Source of the DNA: Nodosilinea nodulosa PCC 7104
GTDB taxonomy: Bacteria > Cyanobacteriota > Cyanobacteriia > Phormidesmidales > Phormidesmidaceae
Assembly: GCF_000309385.1 (NCBI RefSeq)
Contig: NZ_JH976538.1
Span: 481,849-545,848, forward strand
Direction of reading: 5' to 3'
DNA length: 64,000 bases
Shown here: in pieces, positions 52,605-62,130 of the stretch
How positions within the stretch are numbered: position 1 is the stretch's first letter
Layout of the letters: each line of letters starts with the position of its first letter
Position numbers and translations under genes: made by a program
The notes under the pieces: generated by a model
What the model saw: the letters and a program-made list of their open reading frames with translations, nothing else
Told to the model about the DNA's origin: nothing
Database searches by the model: none

Positions 52605-53137
52605 GAGTGCTCTTTGTCGATGAATGTCATCTCATGAGTGGTGACCTTCAAGGCTACGTGTGGGGACGAACGGGGGAACGGGTTGAGGTGCCTATTGTGA
52701 ACGAACGAGAGCGTCAAACGTATTATGGAGCCTTAGATTTGCTCAGCAAGCGCCTGATTGTTCAAGGGCACGAGAAAGGGAATACGACCAACACCATGGC
52801 GTATCTCAAATTTTTGCAAACGCAATGGCCAGAGCAACGGTTACTCTTGCTCTGGGATGGGGCAAGTTACCATCGCTCCCAAGAACTCCAAGACTTTCTA
52901 GGCCAAATCAATGCTGGATTAGAGCCCAAAGCCTGGAAAATCCATTGTGTTCGATTCGCACCCAACGACCCGAGTCAAAATCCCATCGAAGATGCTTGGC
53001 TACAGGCTAAAACGTGGCTAAGACGGATGTCAGGGCTGCGTCCCTGCTTCTCGGCGCTCAAAGCCCTCTTCGAGCAGTTTTTTAGGCTAGAGGTGTTTAA
53101 TTTCCCAAAAATGCATCGATACGGATCCTTTTCATGA
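52565..53137 (+). CDS. IS630-type transposase, catalytic frame
   Basis: 190 residues with the DDE domain: RVLFVDECHLMSGD (first Asp), LLLLWDGASYHRS (second Asp) and PNDPSQNPIEDAWLQAKTWLR (last acidic residue, DPSxNPIED motif). Expressed as a fusion with the first frame through -1 frameshifting. Appears intact. Confidence 0.85.
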   Translation: MARYRDEIEAGQLRVLFVDECHLMSGDLQGYVWGRTGERVEVPIVNERERQTYYGALDLLSKRLIVQGHEKGNTTNTMAYLKFLQTQWPEQRLLLLWDGASYHRSQELQDFLGQINAGLEPKAWKIHCVRFAPNDPSQNPIEDAWLQAKTWLRRMSGLRPCFSALKALFEQFFRLEVFNFPKMHRYGSFS

Positions 53138-53155
53138 ACCAAATAGGACTGCTAT

Positions 53156-53537
53156 ATATCTATAAGACGCATTGAGCGGAGTCGTTTTGCTCCGCAACGC
53201 TATCGCCAACGCGAAGCGTCTGCCGCAGGGAGAAAACCCGGAAATTCCAAGTAAGGCTTAATTTGGTCCTCCTGCTTAGTAGATTAATTACCTCTATTGA
53301 AATGCTCTATGCAATAAACTCAGCTTATTTTTTCTATCGAGAATTGCAGTCGGATTTCGCTGTTTTCGGGGTTCCACAGCCGCAGAAAACAATATAGACT
53401 TAATGCCATGAAGAGAAGACATAGGATTTACTTTTATAAATCCTATGCCGCCAACCGGGGTCACCCCCCAGAGCTATTCCACCACTTACCCATGTCGTTT
53501 ACGGCGCTCTTGAGCTAGGGCGTTGCAAGGAGATTTT
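53156..53537. other. Upstream region of nrtA
   Basis: Holds a repeat of a kind common in cyanobacteria (CAACGCTATCGCCAACGCGA, 53194-53213), an AT-rich core and a strong inverted repeat at 53420-53447. An imperfect NtcA-like site (GTA-N7-TAC, one base short of the consensus spacing) lies near 53280-53292. No gene seen. Confidence 0.5.
53420..53447. promoter_or_regulatory. Inverted repeat in the nrtA leader
   Basis: CATAGGATTTA, spacer CTTTTA, TAAATCCTATG: a perfect 11-bp stem 90 bp upstream of nrtA, without a T-run. May be an operator or an mRNA hairpin. Confidence 0.45.
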
Positions 53538-54899
53538 ATGTCTGATTTTTCGAGAGTCACCCGTCGTAAGTTTCTGGCCACTGCTGGGGTGTCGGCAGCG
53601 GGGGCAGTCTTCCTAAAAAGCTGTGCCGGCAACCCCCCTTCCGCCAACGCCCCGACAGAAACAACAGCTTCAACCGCCGCCCCCGGTCCCATCGCCGCCA
53701 ACGACACCCCCGAGACCACCACCATCAAGCTGGGCTACATTCCCATCGTGGAATCGGCGGCGATGATCATCGCCCAGGAAAAGGGTTTCTTTGCCAAGTA
53801 CGGCATGACCGGAGTCGAGGTCTCAAAGCAGGCCAACTGGGCCTCCGCCCGCGACAACGTCACCATTGGCTCAGCCGGGGGCGGCATCGACGGCGGTCAG
53901 TGGCAAATGCCCATGCCCCATCTGATCAGCGAAGGTATCATCACCAATGGCCAGAAGGTGCCCATGTACGTGCTGGCCCAGCTCGAAACCCAGGGCAACG
54001 GCATTGCCGTCTCCGGCATTCACACCGGCAAAGGGCTGGGGCTAGATATTTCGGGGGCCGCCGACTACATCAAGGGCTTTCCCTCGACCCAGGGCCGCAA
54101 GTTTAAAGCCGCCCACACCTTCCCCAACGTCAACCAGGACTTTTGGATTCGCTACTGGTTTGCGGCGGGCGGCGTAGACCCCGACCAGGACATCGACCTG
54201 CTGGCGGTGCCTCCGGCAGAAACGGTGCAGGGCATGCGCAACGGCACTATGGATGCCTTTAGCACTGGCGACCCCTGGCCCTACCGCATCGTTGCCGACG
54301 ACATTGGCTTTATGTCGGCCCTGACCCACGAGCTGTGGGCCTTTCACCCCGAAGAGTACCTGGCTATCCGGGCCGACTGGGTAGACGCCAACCCCAAAGC
54401 CACCAAGGCTCTGCTGAAAGGGTTAATGGAAGGCCAGCAGTGGATGGATGACCCGGCTAACCGGCCTGAGGCAGTGAAAATTTTGGCGGGACGCAACTAC
54501 TTTAATGTGCCCGAAGAGATTTTGACCCCGCCCTACAAAGGTGAGTACGCCATGGGCGACGGCAAGGCCGACTTTAAGGACATCAGCGTCGGCCCGCTGT
54601 ACTGGAAAGACCCGATTGGCAGTGTGTCCTATCCCTACAAGAGCCACGATCTGTGGTTCCTCACCGAAAGCATGCGCTGGGGCTTCCACAAAAACCAGCT
54701 CACCGACTTTGACACCGTTCAGCGCATTATCGATCAGGTCAACCGCGAAGACCTCTGGCGCGAAGCCGCCACCGAAGCAGGCTTCTCCGATATTCCCGCC
54801 AATACCTCGCGCGGTATTGAAACCTTCTTCGACGGCATCAAGTTTGATCCCGCCAACCCCGAGGCCTACCTCAGCAGCCTCAAGATTAAGCGGGTCTAG
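53538..54899 (+). CDS. nrtA: Nitrate ABC transporter substrate-binding lipoprotein
   Basis: 453 residues from ATG 53538 (AAGGAGA upstream). The N-terminus has a twin-arginine motif (SRVTRRKFL) and ends in a lipobox-like LKSC, so it is probably exported folded and lipid-anchored. The mature part follows NrtA closely: [78 protein letters not shown]. This closeness points to nitrate/nitrite rather than bicarbonate (CmpA). It captures substrate in the periplasm and hands it to NrtB. Confidence 0.9.
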   Translation: MSDFSRVTRRKFLATAGVSAAGAVFLKSCAGNPPSANAPTETTASTAAPGPIAANDTPETTTIKLGYIPIVESAAMIIAQEKGFFAKYGMTGVEVSKQANWASARDNVTIGSAGGGIDGGQWQMPMPHLISEGIITNGQKVPMYVLAQLETQGNGIAVSGIHTGKGLGLDISGAADYIKGFPSTQGRKFKAAHTFPNVNQDFWIRYWFAAGGVDPDQDIDLLAVPPAETVQGMRNGTMDAFSTGDPWPYRIVADDIGFMSALTHELWAFHPEEYLAIRADWVDANPKATKALLKGLMEGQQWMDDPANRPEAVKILAGRNYFNVPEEILTPPYKGEYAMGDGKADFKDISVGPLYWKDPIGSVSYPYKSHDLWFLTESMRWGFHKNQLTDFDTVQRIIDQVNREDLWREAATEAGFSDIPANTSRGIETFFDGIKFDPANPEAYLSSLKIKRV

Positions 54900-55150
54900 G
54901 GAGAAGGGTGGATGAGTAGATGGGTAAAAGGGTATGGCGAGCGACAGCCTACTTTACCCATCTACCTGCCCACCCATCCATTCATCTCCCGCCAGTCCTG
55001 GTTCGGAGAGAGATGACCAGAGGCAAGAGAATGCGGTCCCCATCGCCAACAGCAGCCCCATTCACCCTTGCCTCGGTCTCTGAACCAGCCTGCCCCGGCC
55101 AGTCTCCCTCACAAAAGGTCGGGGTGGGTTTCCTCTTCAAAACCGTGCCA

Positions 55151-55225
55151 ACTTCAGTCCATTCAACTTCAGTCCATTCAACTTCAGTCCATTCAACTTC
55201 AGTCCATTCAACTTCAGTCCACTTA
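55151..55225 (+). repeat. 15-bp tandem repeat, five units
   Basis: Unit ACTTCAGTCCATTCA; units 1-4 are identical, the fifth ends ACTTA. Ends 17 bp before the nrtB start. Confidence 0.9.
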
Positions 55226-55242
55226 ACACAGAGATAAAACCA

Positions 55243-56094
55243 ATGGTTACCCAAGCACCTTCGAGAATGCAGCCGCGCTCCCATCCAGTTTTGGCCTCCA
55301 TTCAGCAGTTTTGGCAGAAACGCGGCCCCGACCTGATTCCTCCCCTCATTGGCATTGCGGTATTTTTGACGGTGTGGCAGCTGGTGTCGTGGTCGGGCAT
55401 GACCCGCCTGCCGGGGCCGCTGAGTTTGTGGACCGATACCCGCACCCGCGAGCTGTTGCTGTACCCGTTCTACGATCTGGGCGGGCTGGATAAGGGGCTG
55501 TTTTGGCAAACCCTGGCCAGTCTGGGCCGGGTGGCCCAGGGCTATACGGCAGCAGCGGTGGTGGGTATTGCGGTCGGGGTTTTGGTGGGCACTAGCCCCT
55601 GGCTCAACAAGGCCACTTACCCAATTTTTCAGTTTTTGCGGATGGTGGCCCCGCTGGCCTGGGTGCCGATCGCCCTGGTGGCGCTACAGCAAAACCAGCC
55701 CGCCGCCATCTTCGTTATTTTCATTACCGCCGTGTGGCCGATTTTGATCAACACCATTGAGGGCGTGCGGCAAATTCCAGAGGACTACGACAACGTGGCC
55801 AAGGTGCTGCAACTGTCGCGCAAGGACTACTACTTCAACATTTTGTTTCCCTCGGCGCTGCCCTACATTTTTACCGGACTGCGGATTGCGATCGGTCTGG
55901 CCTGGCTGGCGATTATTGCGGCAGAAATTGTGATGTCAGGGATTGTGGGAATTGGCTTCTTTATCTGGGATGCCTACCAGCAAAACTACATCAGCGAGAT
56001 TATTTTGGCGGTGTTTTACATCGGCTTTGTGGGGCTGTTGCTCGATCGCCTGATTGCGTTCTTGCAGATGAAGATCGCTCCGCTGCGCAAGTAG
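55243..56094 (+). CDS. nrtB: Nitrate ABC transporter permease
   Basis: 283 residues with ~6 TM helices (LIPPLIGIAVFLTVWQLVSW, YTAAAVVGIAVGVLVGTSP, and others). The EAA-like cytoplasmic loop is DYDNVAKVLQLSRKDYYFNILFPSALPYIFTGLRIAIG. It forms the membrane channel with NrtC and NrtD as ATPases. Separated from nrtA by 343 bp containing a tandem repeat, which is unusually far for this operon. Confidence 0.9.
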   Translation: MVTQAPSRMQPRSHPVLASIQQFWQKRGPDLIPPLIGIAVFLTVWQLVSWSGMTRLPGPLSLWTDTRTRELLLYPFYDLGGLDKGLFWQTLASLGRVAQGYTAAAVVGIAVGVLVGTSPWLNKATYPIFQFLRMVAPLAWVPIALVALQQNQPAAIFVIFITAVWPILINTIEGVRQIPEDYDNVAKVLQLSRKDYYFNILFPSALPYIFTGLRIAIGLAWLAIIAAEIVMSGIVGIGFFIWDAYQQNYISEIILAVFYIGFVGLLLDRLIAFLQMKIAPLRK

Positions 56095-56097
56095 CTG

Positions 56098-56216
56098 ACT
56101 CCCCTCCTCGGAGGGGTGCCCGCAGGGCGGGGTGGGTTCCATGGACTGGGCTAACCCATCCCTACCCCTCCAAGGAGGGGATTGATGGCATTCAACACAA
56201 CGATCGCGAGGATAAA
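56098..56216. repeat. GC-rich inverted repeat between nrtB and nrtC
   Basis: ACTCCCCTCCTCGGAGGGG and TACCCCTCCAAGGAGGGG are two adjacent palindromic units, like a repetitive extragenic element. Confidence 0.5.
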
Positions 56217-56219
56217 ACT

Positions 56220-58226
56220 ATGAGTTTATTGGTGGCAGTAGACCAGGTGGATAAGGTGTTTTCCCTGGCCGATGGCGGTGAATATATTGCCCTTAAAGGC
56301 ATTGATTTAACCATCAAAACAGGTGAATTTGTCTCCTTTATTGGCCACTCCGGCTGCGGCAAATCAACTCTTTTAAATATGATTGCTGGCCTGTCGTTGC
56401 CCAGCTCTGGGGTGCTGACCCTGGAGGGCAAAAAAATTACCGAACCCGGCCCCGATCGCATGGTGGTGTTTCAAAACTATTCGCTGCTGCCCTGGCGATC
56501 GGTGCGCGAAAACATTGCCCTGGCGGTTAAGTCTGTCTTTGGCGATCGCCCCAGGGGTGAACAGCGCGCCATTGTACAAGAGCACATCAACCTGGTGGGG
56601 TTGCAGCACGCCGCCGACAAAATGCCCGACCAGCTCTCGGGGGGCATGAAGCAGCGGGTGGCGATCGCCCGCGCCCTGGCCATTCGGCCCAAATTGCTGC
56701 TGCTGGATGAACCCTTTGGGGCGCTGGACGCGCTGACTCGCGGCAATCTGCAAACCCAGCTGATGCGGATCTGCGATGAGAACAACGTCACCGCCGTGAT
56801 GGTCACCCACGATGTGGATGAGGCGGTGCTGCTCAGCGATCGCATCGTTATGCTCACCAACGGCCCCGGCGCTGAGATCGGCAACATTCTCGACGTCGAT
56901 ATTCCCCGCCCCCGCCAGCGTATGGAGGTGGTCGAGCACCCCAGCTACTACAGCCTGCGCAGCGAGATCATCTACTTCCTCAACCAGCAAAAGCGGATCA
57001 AAAAGCGCCGCGCCCTCAAAACGGCCGTGGTCGCCCGCCACGGGCTGGAGAAGGTCAACCTGGACATTGGCTTTGTGCCCCTGACTGCCTGCGCCCCGGT
57101 GGCGATCGCTAAAGAGAAAGGCTTCTTTGCCAAGCACGGCCTCGATGAAGTCAACCTGATGCGCGAAACCAGCTGGCGCGGCATCGTCGACGGCATCGCC
57201 GGAGGCTACCTCGACGCCGCCCAGATGCCCTCGGGCATGCCCCTGTGGTTTTCCCTCGGCGGCCACAAAAACATTCCGCTGCCCGTGGTTTCGGCCCTGA
57301 CCATGACCCGCAACGGCAACGCCATCACCCTGGCCCGCCGCTTCTACGACCAGGGCGTCCACAGCCTGGATGCTTTTCGGGAGATGCTGCGGCGCACCCC
57401 CGAAACCCAGCACCGCATGGGCATGGTGCACCCGTCGTCGATGCACAATCTGCTGCTGCGCTACTGGCTGGCGGCGGGCGGCATCGACCCCGACCACGAC
57501 CTGGCCCTGCAAACCATCCCCCCCGCGCAAATGGTAGTGGACCTGAAAGGTAACTCAATTGATGGCTTCTGCGTCGGCGAACCCTGGAACCTGCGCGCCG
57601 CCATGGATGAGGTGGGCTTTACCATCGCCACCGATCGCGAAATCTACGACGGCCACCCCGGCAAAGTGCTCGGCGTGCGCGAAGACTGGGCCACCGCCTA
57701 CCCCAACACCCACATCGCCCTCACCAAAGCGCTGCTCGACGCCTGCCGCTACTGCGCCGACCCCGAAAACGAGCTGGAGATTCGCCAGATTCTCTCCCGC
57801 CGCACCTACCTGGGCACCGCGATCGAGTACATTCACCTGGGCAACCCCACCACCAAAGTCTGCACCCTCGACAAACCCATGCGCGAGTACGCCCACCACC
57901 TGTTCTTCGGCAACGGCGCCAACCGGCCCAGCCGCACCGAACACCTCTGGCACATGGCCCAGCTGGCCCGCTGGGGCGATGTCCCCTTCCCCCGCAACTG
58001 GCTGGAGATCCTCGAACGCATCGTGCGCGTTGATGTCTACAGCACCGCCGCCCGCGAACTGGGCCTGCTCGACGCCAAATTTACCCGCGGCAGCATTCAC
58101 CTGTTCGACGGCACCGACTTCGACGCCGAAGACCCGATCGGCTACCTCAACAGCCTCACCATCAAGCGCGACATCACCATCGCCGAGGTGCTGCTAGACG
58201 CGCCGGTTGCGGCGATGGCCGCGTAG
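56220..58226 (+). CDS. nrtC: Nitrate transporter ATPase fused to NrtA-like regulatory domain
   Basis: 668 residues, the usual length of NrtC. Residues 1 to ~260 are an ABC ATPase: Walker A GHSGCGKST, signature LSGGMKQR, Walker B LLLLDEPFGALD. After a linker (KRIKKRRALKTAVVARHG), residues ~280-660 repeat the NrtA fold (LDIGFVPLTACAPVAIAKEKGFFAKHGL, LLRYWLAAGGIDPDHD). In characterised NrtC this domain mediates inhibition of uptake by ammonium or nitrate. Specific to cyanobacterial nitrate/bicarbonate transporters. Confidence 0.92.
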   Translation: MSLLVAVDQVDKVFSLADGGEYIALKGIDLTIKTGEFVSFIGHSGCGKSTLLNMIAGLSLPSSGVLTLEGKKITEPGPDRMVVFQNYSLLPWRSVRENIALAVKSVFGDRPRGEQRAIVQEHINLVGLQHAADKMPDQLSGGMKQRVAIARALAIRPKLLLLDEPFGALDALTRGNLQTQLMRICDENNVTAVMVTHDVDEAVLLSDRIVMLTNGPGAEIGNILDVDIPRPRQRMEVVEHPSYYSLRSEIIYFLNQQKRIKKRRALKTAVVARHGLEKVNLDIGFVPLTACAPVAIAKEKGFFAKHGLDEVNLMRETSWRGIVDGIAGGYLDAAQMPSGMPLWFSLGGHKNIPLPVVSALTMTRNGNAITLARRFYDQGVHSLDAFREMLRRTPETQHRMGMVHPSSMHNLLLRYWLAAGGIDPDHDLALQTIPPAQMVVDLKGNSIDGFCVGEPWNLRAAMDEVGFTIATDREIYDGHPGKVLGVREDWATAYPNTHIALTKALLDACRYCADPENELEIRQILSRRTYLGTAIEYIHLGNPTTKVCTLDKPMREYAHHLFFGNGANRPSRTEHLWHMAQLARWGDVPFPRNWLEILERIVRVDVYSTAARELGLLDAKFTRGSIHLFDGTDFDAEDPIGYLNSLTIKRDITIAEVLLDAPVAAMAA

Positions 58227-58703
58227 GGTGTGGAGGGGTAGGCGGGTGGATGGGTAGATGGGTGGCCGCGATGCATTGGATAGCCTATTCCCAGATCTCT
58301 GATGGTGCATTGCTGGCGCGAATGCACCCTACGGAACGGGGTTGGGGACCTCAGGGTTTAAATCCTCCACCCCCCTCATCGGCAGGACAGAGGTTTAAAC
58401 CGATGATCAACCTATCCTTTCCGTTGGGTCCAGGGCGGCGGAAAGGCCCTGGTCGAAGGGGGTCTGGGGCCAGCGAAATGGCCCCAGCAGTACCTCTGGC
58501 CTCACACCCCCACTTTCGTCAGCCCCAGCAACCCATGCCCCAATCCAACTCATGCCGAATCTGGTTGAGTTGCTCCCCCATCGAGCAGGGGAGATGCCAT
58601 TTGCCCCGACAGCATTGACTGTCTTTAAACGGCTTACTGAACTCAGACCTCGTACAACCCCAACCCGTAAACCATTTCAATCCAAGCGTTAAGGAGTCAT
58701 CCC
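58227..58703. other. Non-coding spacer between nrtC and nrtD
   Basis: 477 bp with several short inverted repeats (GTTTAAATCCTCC and GAGGTTTAAACC near 58355-58400; GGGGCCAGCGAAATGGCCCC at 58466-58485). A cyanobacterial-type repeat (GGTGCATTGCTGGCGCGAAT) at 58303-58322. No gene seen. An internal promoter is possible. Confidence 0.5.
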
Positions 58704-59549
58704 ATGCAACCCACCCAGCTTAAGTCCCGTCGGGCTGTTCATCCTGAATGGCTGAACTACCCCGACCAAGGCTTCCTCACCTTTGATCAGGTCTCCAAGA
58801 GCTTCCCCACCCCCAAAGGCCCCTACCCCGTACTCGAAAACGTCAACCTCACCATTCAAGAAGGCGAATTTGTCTGCTTCATCGGCCACTCCGGCTGCGG
58901 CAAATCCACCCTGCTCAGCCTCGTTTCCGGCTTTCAGCAGGCTACCGGCGGCCATGTCACCCTCAAAGGCCAGCCCATTCTCAAACCCGGCCCCGATCGC
59001 ATGGTCGTCTTCCAAAACTACGCCCTGCTGCCCTGGCGCACCGTGTTTGAAAACGTCTACCTGGCCGTAAAATCAGTCTGGCCCAATAAACCCGAAGCCC
59101 AAAAGCGGGCGATCGTCCGCGACCACCTGGCCATGGTCGGCCTCACCGAAGCGGCGGATAAAAAACCCGACCAGATCTCCGGCGGCATGCGCCAGCGAGT
59201 TTCCATCGCCCGCGCCCTGGCCATTCGCCCCGAAGTGCTGATTCTCGACGAACCCTTCGGGGCGCTGGACGCGATCACCAAAGAAGAACTTCAAGAAGAA
59301 CTGCTGAAGATCTGGAACGAGCACCGCTGCACCGTGCTGATGATCACCCACGACATCGACGAAGCCCTGTTTTTGGCCGATCGCCTGGTGATGATGACCA
59401 ACGGCCCCGCCGCCACCATCGGCGAGGTGATGGACATTCCCTTTGAGCGGCCCCGCGATCGCGACCAGATCATGGAAGACCCCCAGTACTACCAGCTGCG
59501 CAACCACGCCCTCGACTTTCTCTATAATCGCTTTGCCCACGATGAGTGA
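58704..59549 (+). CDS. nrtD: Nitrate transporter ATPase
   Basis: 281 residues: Walker A GHSGCGKST, signature ISGGMRQR, Walker B LILDEPFGALD, H-loop ITHDIDEAL. It pairs with NrtC as the second ATPase. An N-terminal extension of ~25 residues (KSRRAVHPEWLNYPDQG) is seen in NrtD/CmpD. AAGGAG lies 8 bp upstream. The next gene overlaps its last codons. Confidence 0.92.
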   Translation: MQPTQLKSRRAVHPEWLNYPDQGFLTFDQVSKSFPTPKGPYPVLENVNLTIQEGEFVCFIGHSGCGKSTLLSLVSGFQQATGGHVTLKGQPILKPGPDRMVVFQNYALLPWRTVFENVYLAVKSVWPNKPEAQKRAIVRDHLAMVGLTEAADKKPDQISGGMRQRVSIARALAIRPEVLILDEPFGALDAITKEELQEELLKIWNEHRCTVLMITHDIDEALFLADRLVMMTNGPAATIGEVMDIPFERPRDRDQIMEDPQYYQLRNHALDFLYNRFAHDE

Positions 59550-60414
59550 GTTTAGGATGGCTGAGTCAACGGACTTTTTTGCTGGCCGGGTGGCGGTGCT
59601 GGCGACCATGCATCGCAAAGAGGCGGCGATCGCCCCTCAGCTTGAAGCCCAGCTGGGAGTCAGGGTCACCGTGCCGCCGGCCTTTGACACCGATGTGTTT
59701 GGCACCTTTACCGGCGACATTAAACGCCCGGCAGACCAACTCACCACCGCCCGGCTCAAGGCCGCCGCCGCCCTCCGGCAAACGGGGGAAACCCTGGCTG
59801 TTGCCAGCGAAGGCAGCTTTGGGCCGCATCCGCAGATTCCGTTTGTGGCCTGCGATCGCGAGCTAGTGGTGCTGATCGATCGCCAGCATCAGCTCGAAAT
59901 CGTGGGCGAGTGCCTGTCCACCGACACCAACTACCGCAGTCAGGCCATCCACAGCCCAGAGGAGGCCCTGGCCTTTGCCGAGGCGGTGGGGTTTCCCCAG
60001 CACGGGCTGGTGGTCAAAGACAGCGAGGCCGACAGCATCTTGGGCAAGGGCATCACCGCAGTCGAGACGCTGCTGCCCCTGGTAAAACAGGCCCTTGACC
60101 AGTCGCCCGAGCCTAAAATCTACCTTGAAACCGACATGCGAGCGCTCTACAACCCCACCCGCATGGGGGTGATTGCCCAGGCCGCTGAGGACCTGGTGCG
60201 GGCGATCGCCCAGGGCTGTCCGGCCTGTAGCTGTCCTGGCTTTAGCGTGGTCAAACAGTTTCCGGGGCTACCCTGTAGCCTCTGTGGTACCCCAACGTTG
60301 CTGACCCTGGCACGGCTCCATCGCTGCCAGCGCTGCCAGTTTGAGCAGCGCCTCCCCGGCGACCACGGTTTTTCGGCGGCAGATCCCAGCTATTGCCCCT
60401 ACTGCAACCCTTAG
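59542..60414 (+). CDS. DUF6671-family protein with zinc ribbons
   Basis: 290 residues from ATG 59542, overlapping nrtD by 8 bp (alternative ATG 59557). Characteristic motifs: VAVLATMHRKEAAIAPQLE, TDVFGTFTGDIKRP, LAVASEGSFGPHPQIPF. The C-terminus has three Cys pairs (CPACSCPGF, CSLCGTP, CQRCQFE, CPYCNP), suggesting zinc binding. Function of the family is unknown to me. The overlap suggests co-transcription with the nitrate transporter. Confidence 0.75.
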   Translation: MSEFRMAESTDFFAGRVAVLATMHRKEAAIAPQLEAQLGVRVTVPPAFDTDVFGTFTGDIKRPADQLTTARLKAAAALRQTGETLAVASEGSFGPHPQIPFVACDRELVVLIDRQHQLEIVGECLSTDTNYRSQAIHSPEEALAFAEAVGFPQHGLVVKDSEADSILGKGITAVETLLPLVKQALDQSPEPKIYLETDMRALYNPTRMGVIAQAAEDLVRAIAQGCPACSCPGFSVVKQFPGLPCSLCGTPTLLTLARLHRCQRCQFEQRLPGDHGFSAADPSYCPYCNP

Positions 60415-60698
60415 CCCCACAGGCGTTAGAGAGAGACCATCGATCGGCGTTGAAGGGCATTCGTGTGGGTGAATAGAGTAGGGAGGCCTGACTGAGGACT
60501 GTGTTAAAAGGCGAAATTAAAGGGCAAACGGCGGCAGTACCATCGCGATCGCCCGCGCTGCTCGGCTAGACCGCTAGCCAGCATACCGACTTTATCCCGA
60601 GCGAAACCCCAATCTGGGGATTGCCCGCCGTTTTTGCTTAACCTCTAGACTGGAAATTGCTGAGCGTGCATTATTCTTTCATCCCCACGAGGTAAACC

Positions 60699-61175
60699 AT
60701 GAGCAACTACACCCCCGCCGAGCTGCAAACCCTGGTCAAAGCCCCCATGATGACCGGCCTATCGGTAGCCATGGTTGATCTGGGTATCGTGTCGACGGCC
60801 ATCGAAGCCGCCGCCATGTCAAAGCAAATTGCTGGGGCTGCCGAGAAATACCCCGCCAACTCCATCATTCAGGCCACCTTCTCAGAGGCGGCGATGAAAA
60901 GCGGCGATGTCAAGCTAGACAAGCCCGACATCAAGCCCGAAGACGTCAAATCTGGGGCCATGATCGACCATGCGATCGCAGATATCACAGCCGCCCTGGC
61001 CGTCGTCGCAGGCAAAGCCTCAGACACAGAAATAGCCGAGTACAAGCAGTTCATCTACAACTGCGGCACAGCGGTGGCCGAAGCCGCGGGCAGCGGACTA
61101 TTTGGCTCGGGCAGCAAAGTTAGCGCTGCCGAAGCCGCCGCCCTCGATCGCTTTAAGACCGCCCTGGGCCTCTAG
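60699..61175 (+). CDS. Conserved-looking hypothetical protein
   Basis: 158 residues, Ala-rich and helical (IEAAAMSKQIAGAAEKYPAN, GKASDTEIAEYKQFIYNCGTAVAEAAG), no signal peptide. GAGG lies upstream of the ATG. The internal pattern SAAEAAALDRFKTALGL is amphipathic. Family not recognised; two further hypotheticals of the same GC-rich style follow. Confidence 0.7.
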   Translation: MSNYTPAELQTLVKAPMMTGLSVAMVDLGIVSTAIEAAAMSKQIAGAAEKYPANSIIQATFSEAAMKSGDVKLDKPDIKPEDVKSGAMIDHAIADITAALAVVAGKASDTEIAEYKQFIYNCGTAVAEAAGSGLFGSGSKVSAAEAAALDRFKTALGL

Positions 61176-61401
61176 GCGGTAAAGCTGTAGCTAAAACTGA
61201 CCCCAGGGCAGACAGCCAAGACCGCTCCGTGGGCGACCATTGAGAATTAGCCCAGCATTATTTTTTTGTAAAAGATAATGTTGACTTACAGCAGCTTTAT
61301 GTTTCTGTGCCACGGTCGAGGATAATCCCCATAGATGGCCCTGGAACGATCCTGGTCCATGCCATCGTTTGCCTGTGAAATTGCCTGTGAAGGAGAGTGT
61401 T

Positions 61402-62064
61402 ATGAGTATTACCCGCTGGTTGCGGCGATTGGCCCCCCTGATGGTGTGCCTGGTGCTGCTGGTTACGGCCTGTTCCTCGGCTCCATCGAAATACGATCAG
61501 GTGCAAAAAGACACCACTGGTTTTGGTTCCCCAGCGGCGGTGAATAAAAAAGCCGAAAAAGGCGGTACCTTCAACGCCTTTTTCCCCGGCGATCAGGGCA
61601 ACTACAGCGTCATTCCCTACCAAGAGAAGAAGGGCTTTGCGGAGTACAAACTCGAGCAGGACGGCAAAACCCTCGCCATGCTGACCATCAGCGACACCAC
61701 CAGCGTGCCAGCGGCGGCAGAAAAGTACAAGGGGGCCACCGAATCCATCAGCGGGTTCCCATCCGTCGAGCAGGGCAGTACCGCCACCGGAGTGCTGGTC
61801 AACGATCGCTACCAGGTCAAGGTCCTCTCCCGCGACCCCTCCTTTACCAAAGCAGATCGGGTGAGCTGGCTACAAAAGTTTGACCTCCAGGGGCTGGCCC
61901 AGCTAAAAGGAGCGCTGAAGCCCGTCGCCAAACCCACCGCCGCCCTGCCTGAGACCCCCACCGCCGCCACCCCACCCACCGCTCCCGCCGAACCCAAGAC
62001 CGGCCTTAAGCTACCCAAGGTGCAGCTGCCCGGCCTGTCTCCTAGCCTTCAACCTGCCTCCTAG
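61402..62064 (+). CDS. Predicted lipoprotein
   Basis: 220 residues from ATG 61402 (GAAGGAGA upstream). Lipobox LLVTACSS. The core (GTFNAFFPGDQGNYSVIPYQEKKGFAEYKLEQDGKTLAML) looks like a small alpha-beta domain; the C-terminal ~60 residues are Pro/Ala/Thr-rich. Anchored in a membrane after export. Function unknown. Confidence 0.72.
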   Translation: MSITRWLRRLAPLMVCLVLLVTACSSAPSKYDQVQKDTTGFGSPAAVNKKAEKGGTFNAFFPGDQGNYSVIPYQEKKGFAEYKLEQDGKTLAMLTISDTTSVPAAAEKYKGATESISGFPSVEQGSTATGVLVNDRYQVKVLSRDPSFTKADRVSWLQKFDLQGLAQLKGALKPVAKPTAALPETPTAATPPTAPAEPKTGLKLPKVQLPGLSPSLQPAS

Positions 62065-62130
62065 GGAGTCAGCTTTTCCCACCGCGATGACCTCAACAGC
62101 AGAAATCAAGGCAGCCATAAGGAGTAAGTT

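Larger units (their letters stand above)
52000..53155 (+). mobile_element. IS630-type insertion sequence
   Basis: Inverted ends TATAGCAATCC at 52000 and, inward, TATAGCAGTCC at 53155, with TA at both borders as expected for IS630. It carries two overlapping transposase frames. Confidence 0.8.

Noticed and set aside
53280-53292. NtcA binding site upstream of nrtA
   Set aside because: GTA-N7-TAC is one base short of the GTA-N8-TAC consensus, and no well-placed -10 was found; not strong enough to annotate.
55151-55225. CRISPR array
   Set aside because: Repeats are contiguous 15-bp units without spacers and no cas gene is nearby.
56373-58100. Large minus-strand and out-of-phase frames across nrtC
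   Set aside because: Shadow frames of a GC-rich gene whose ATPase and NrtA-like motifs are unambiguous on the plus strand.
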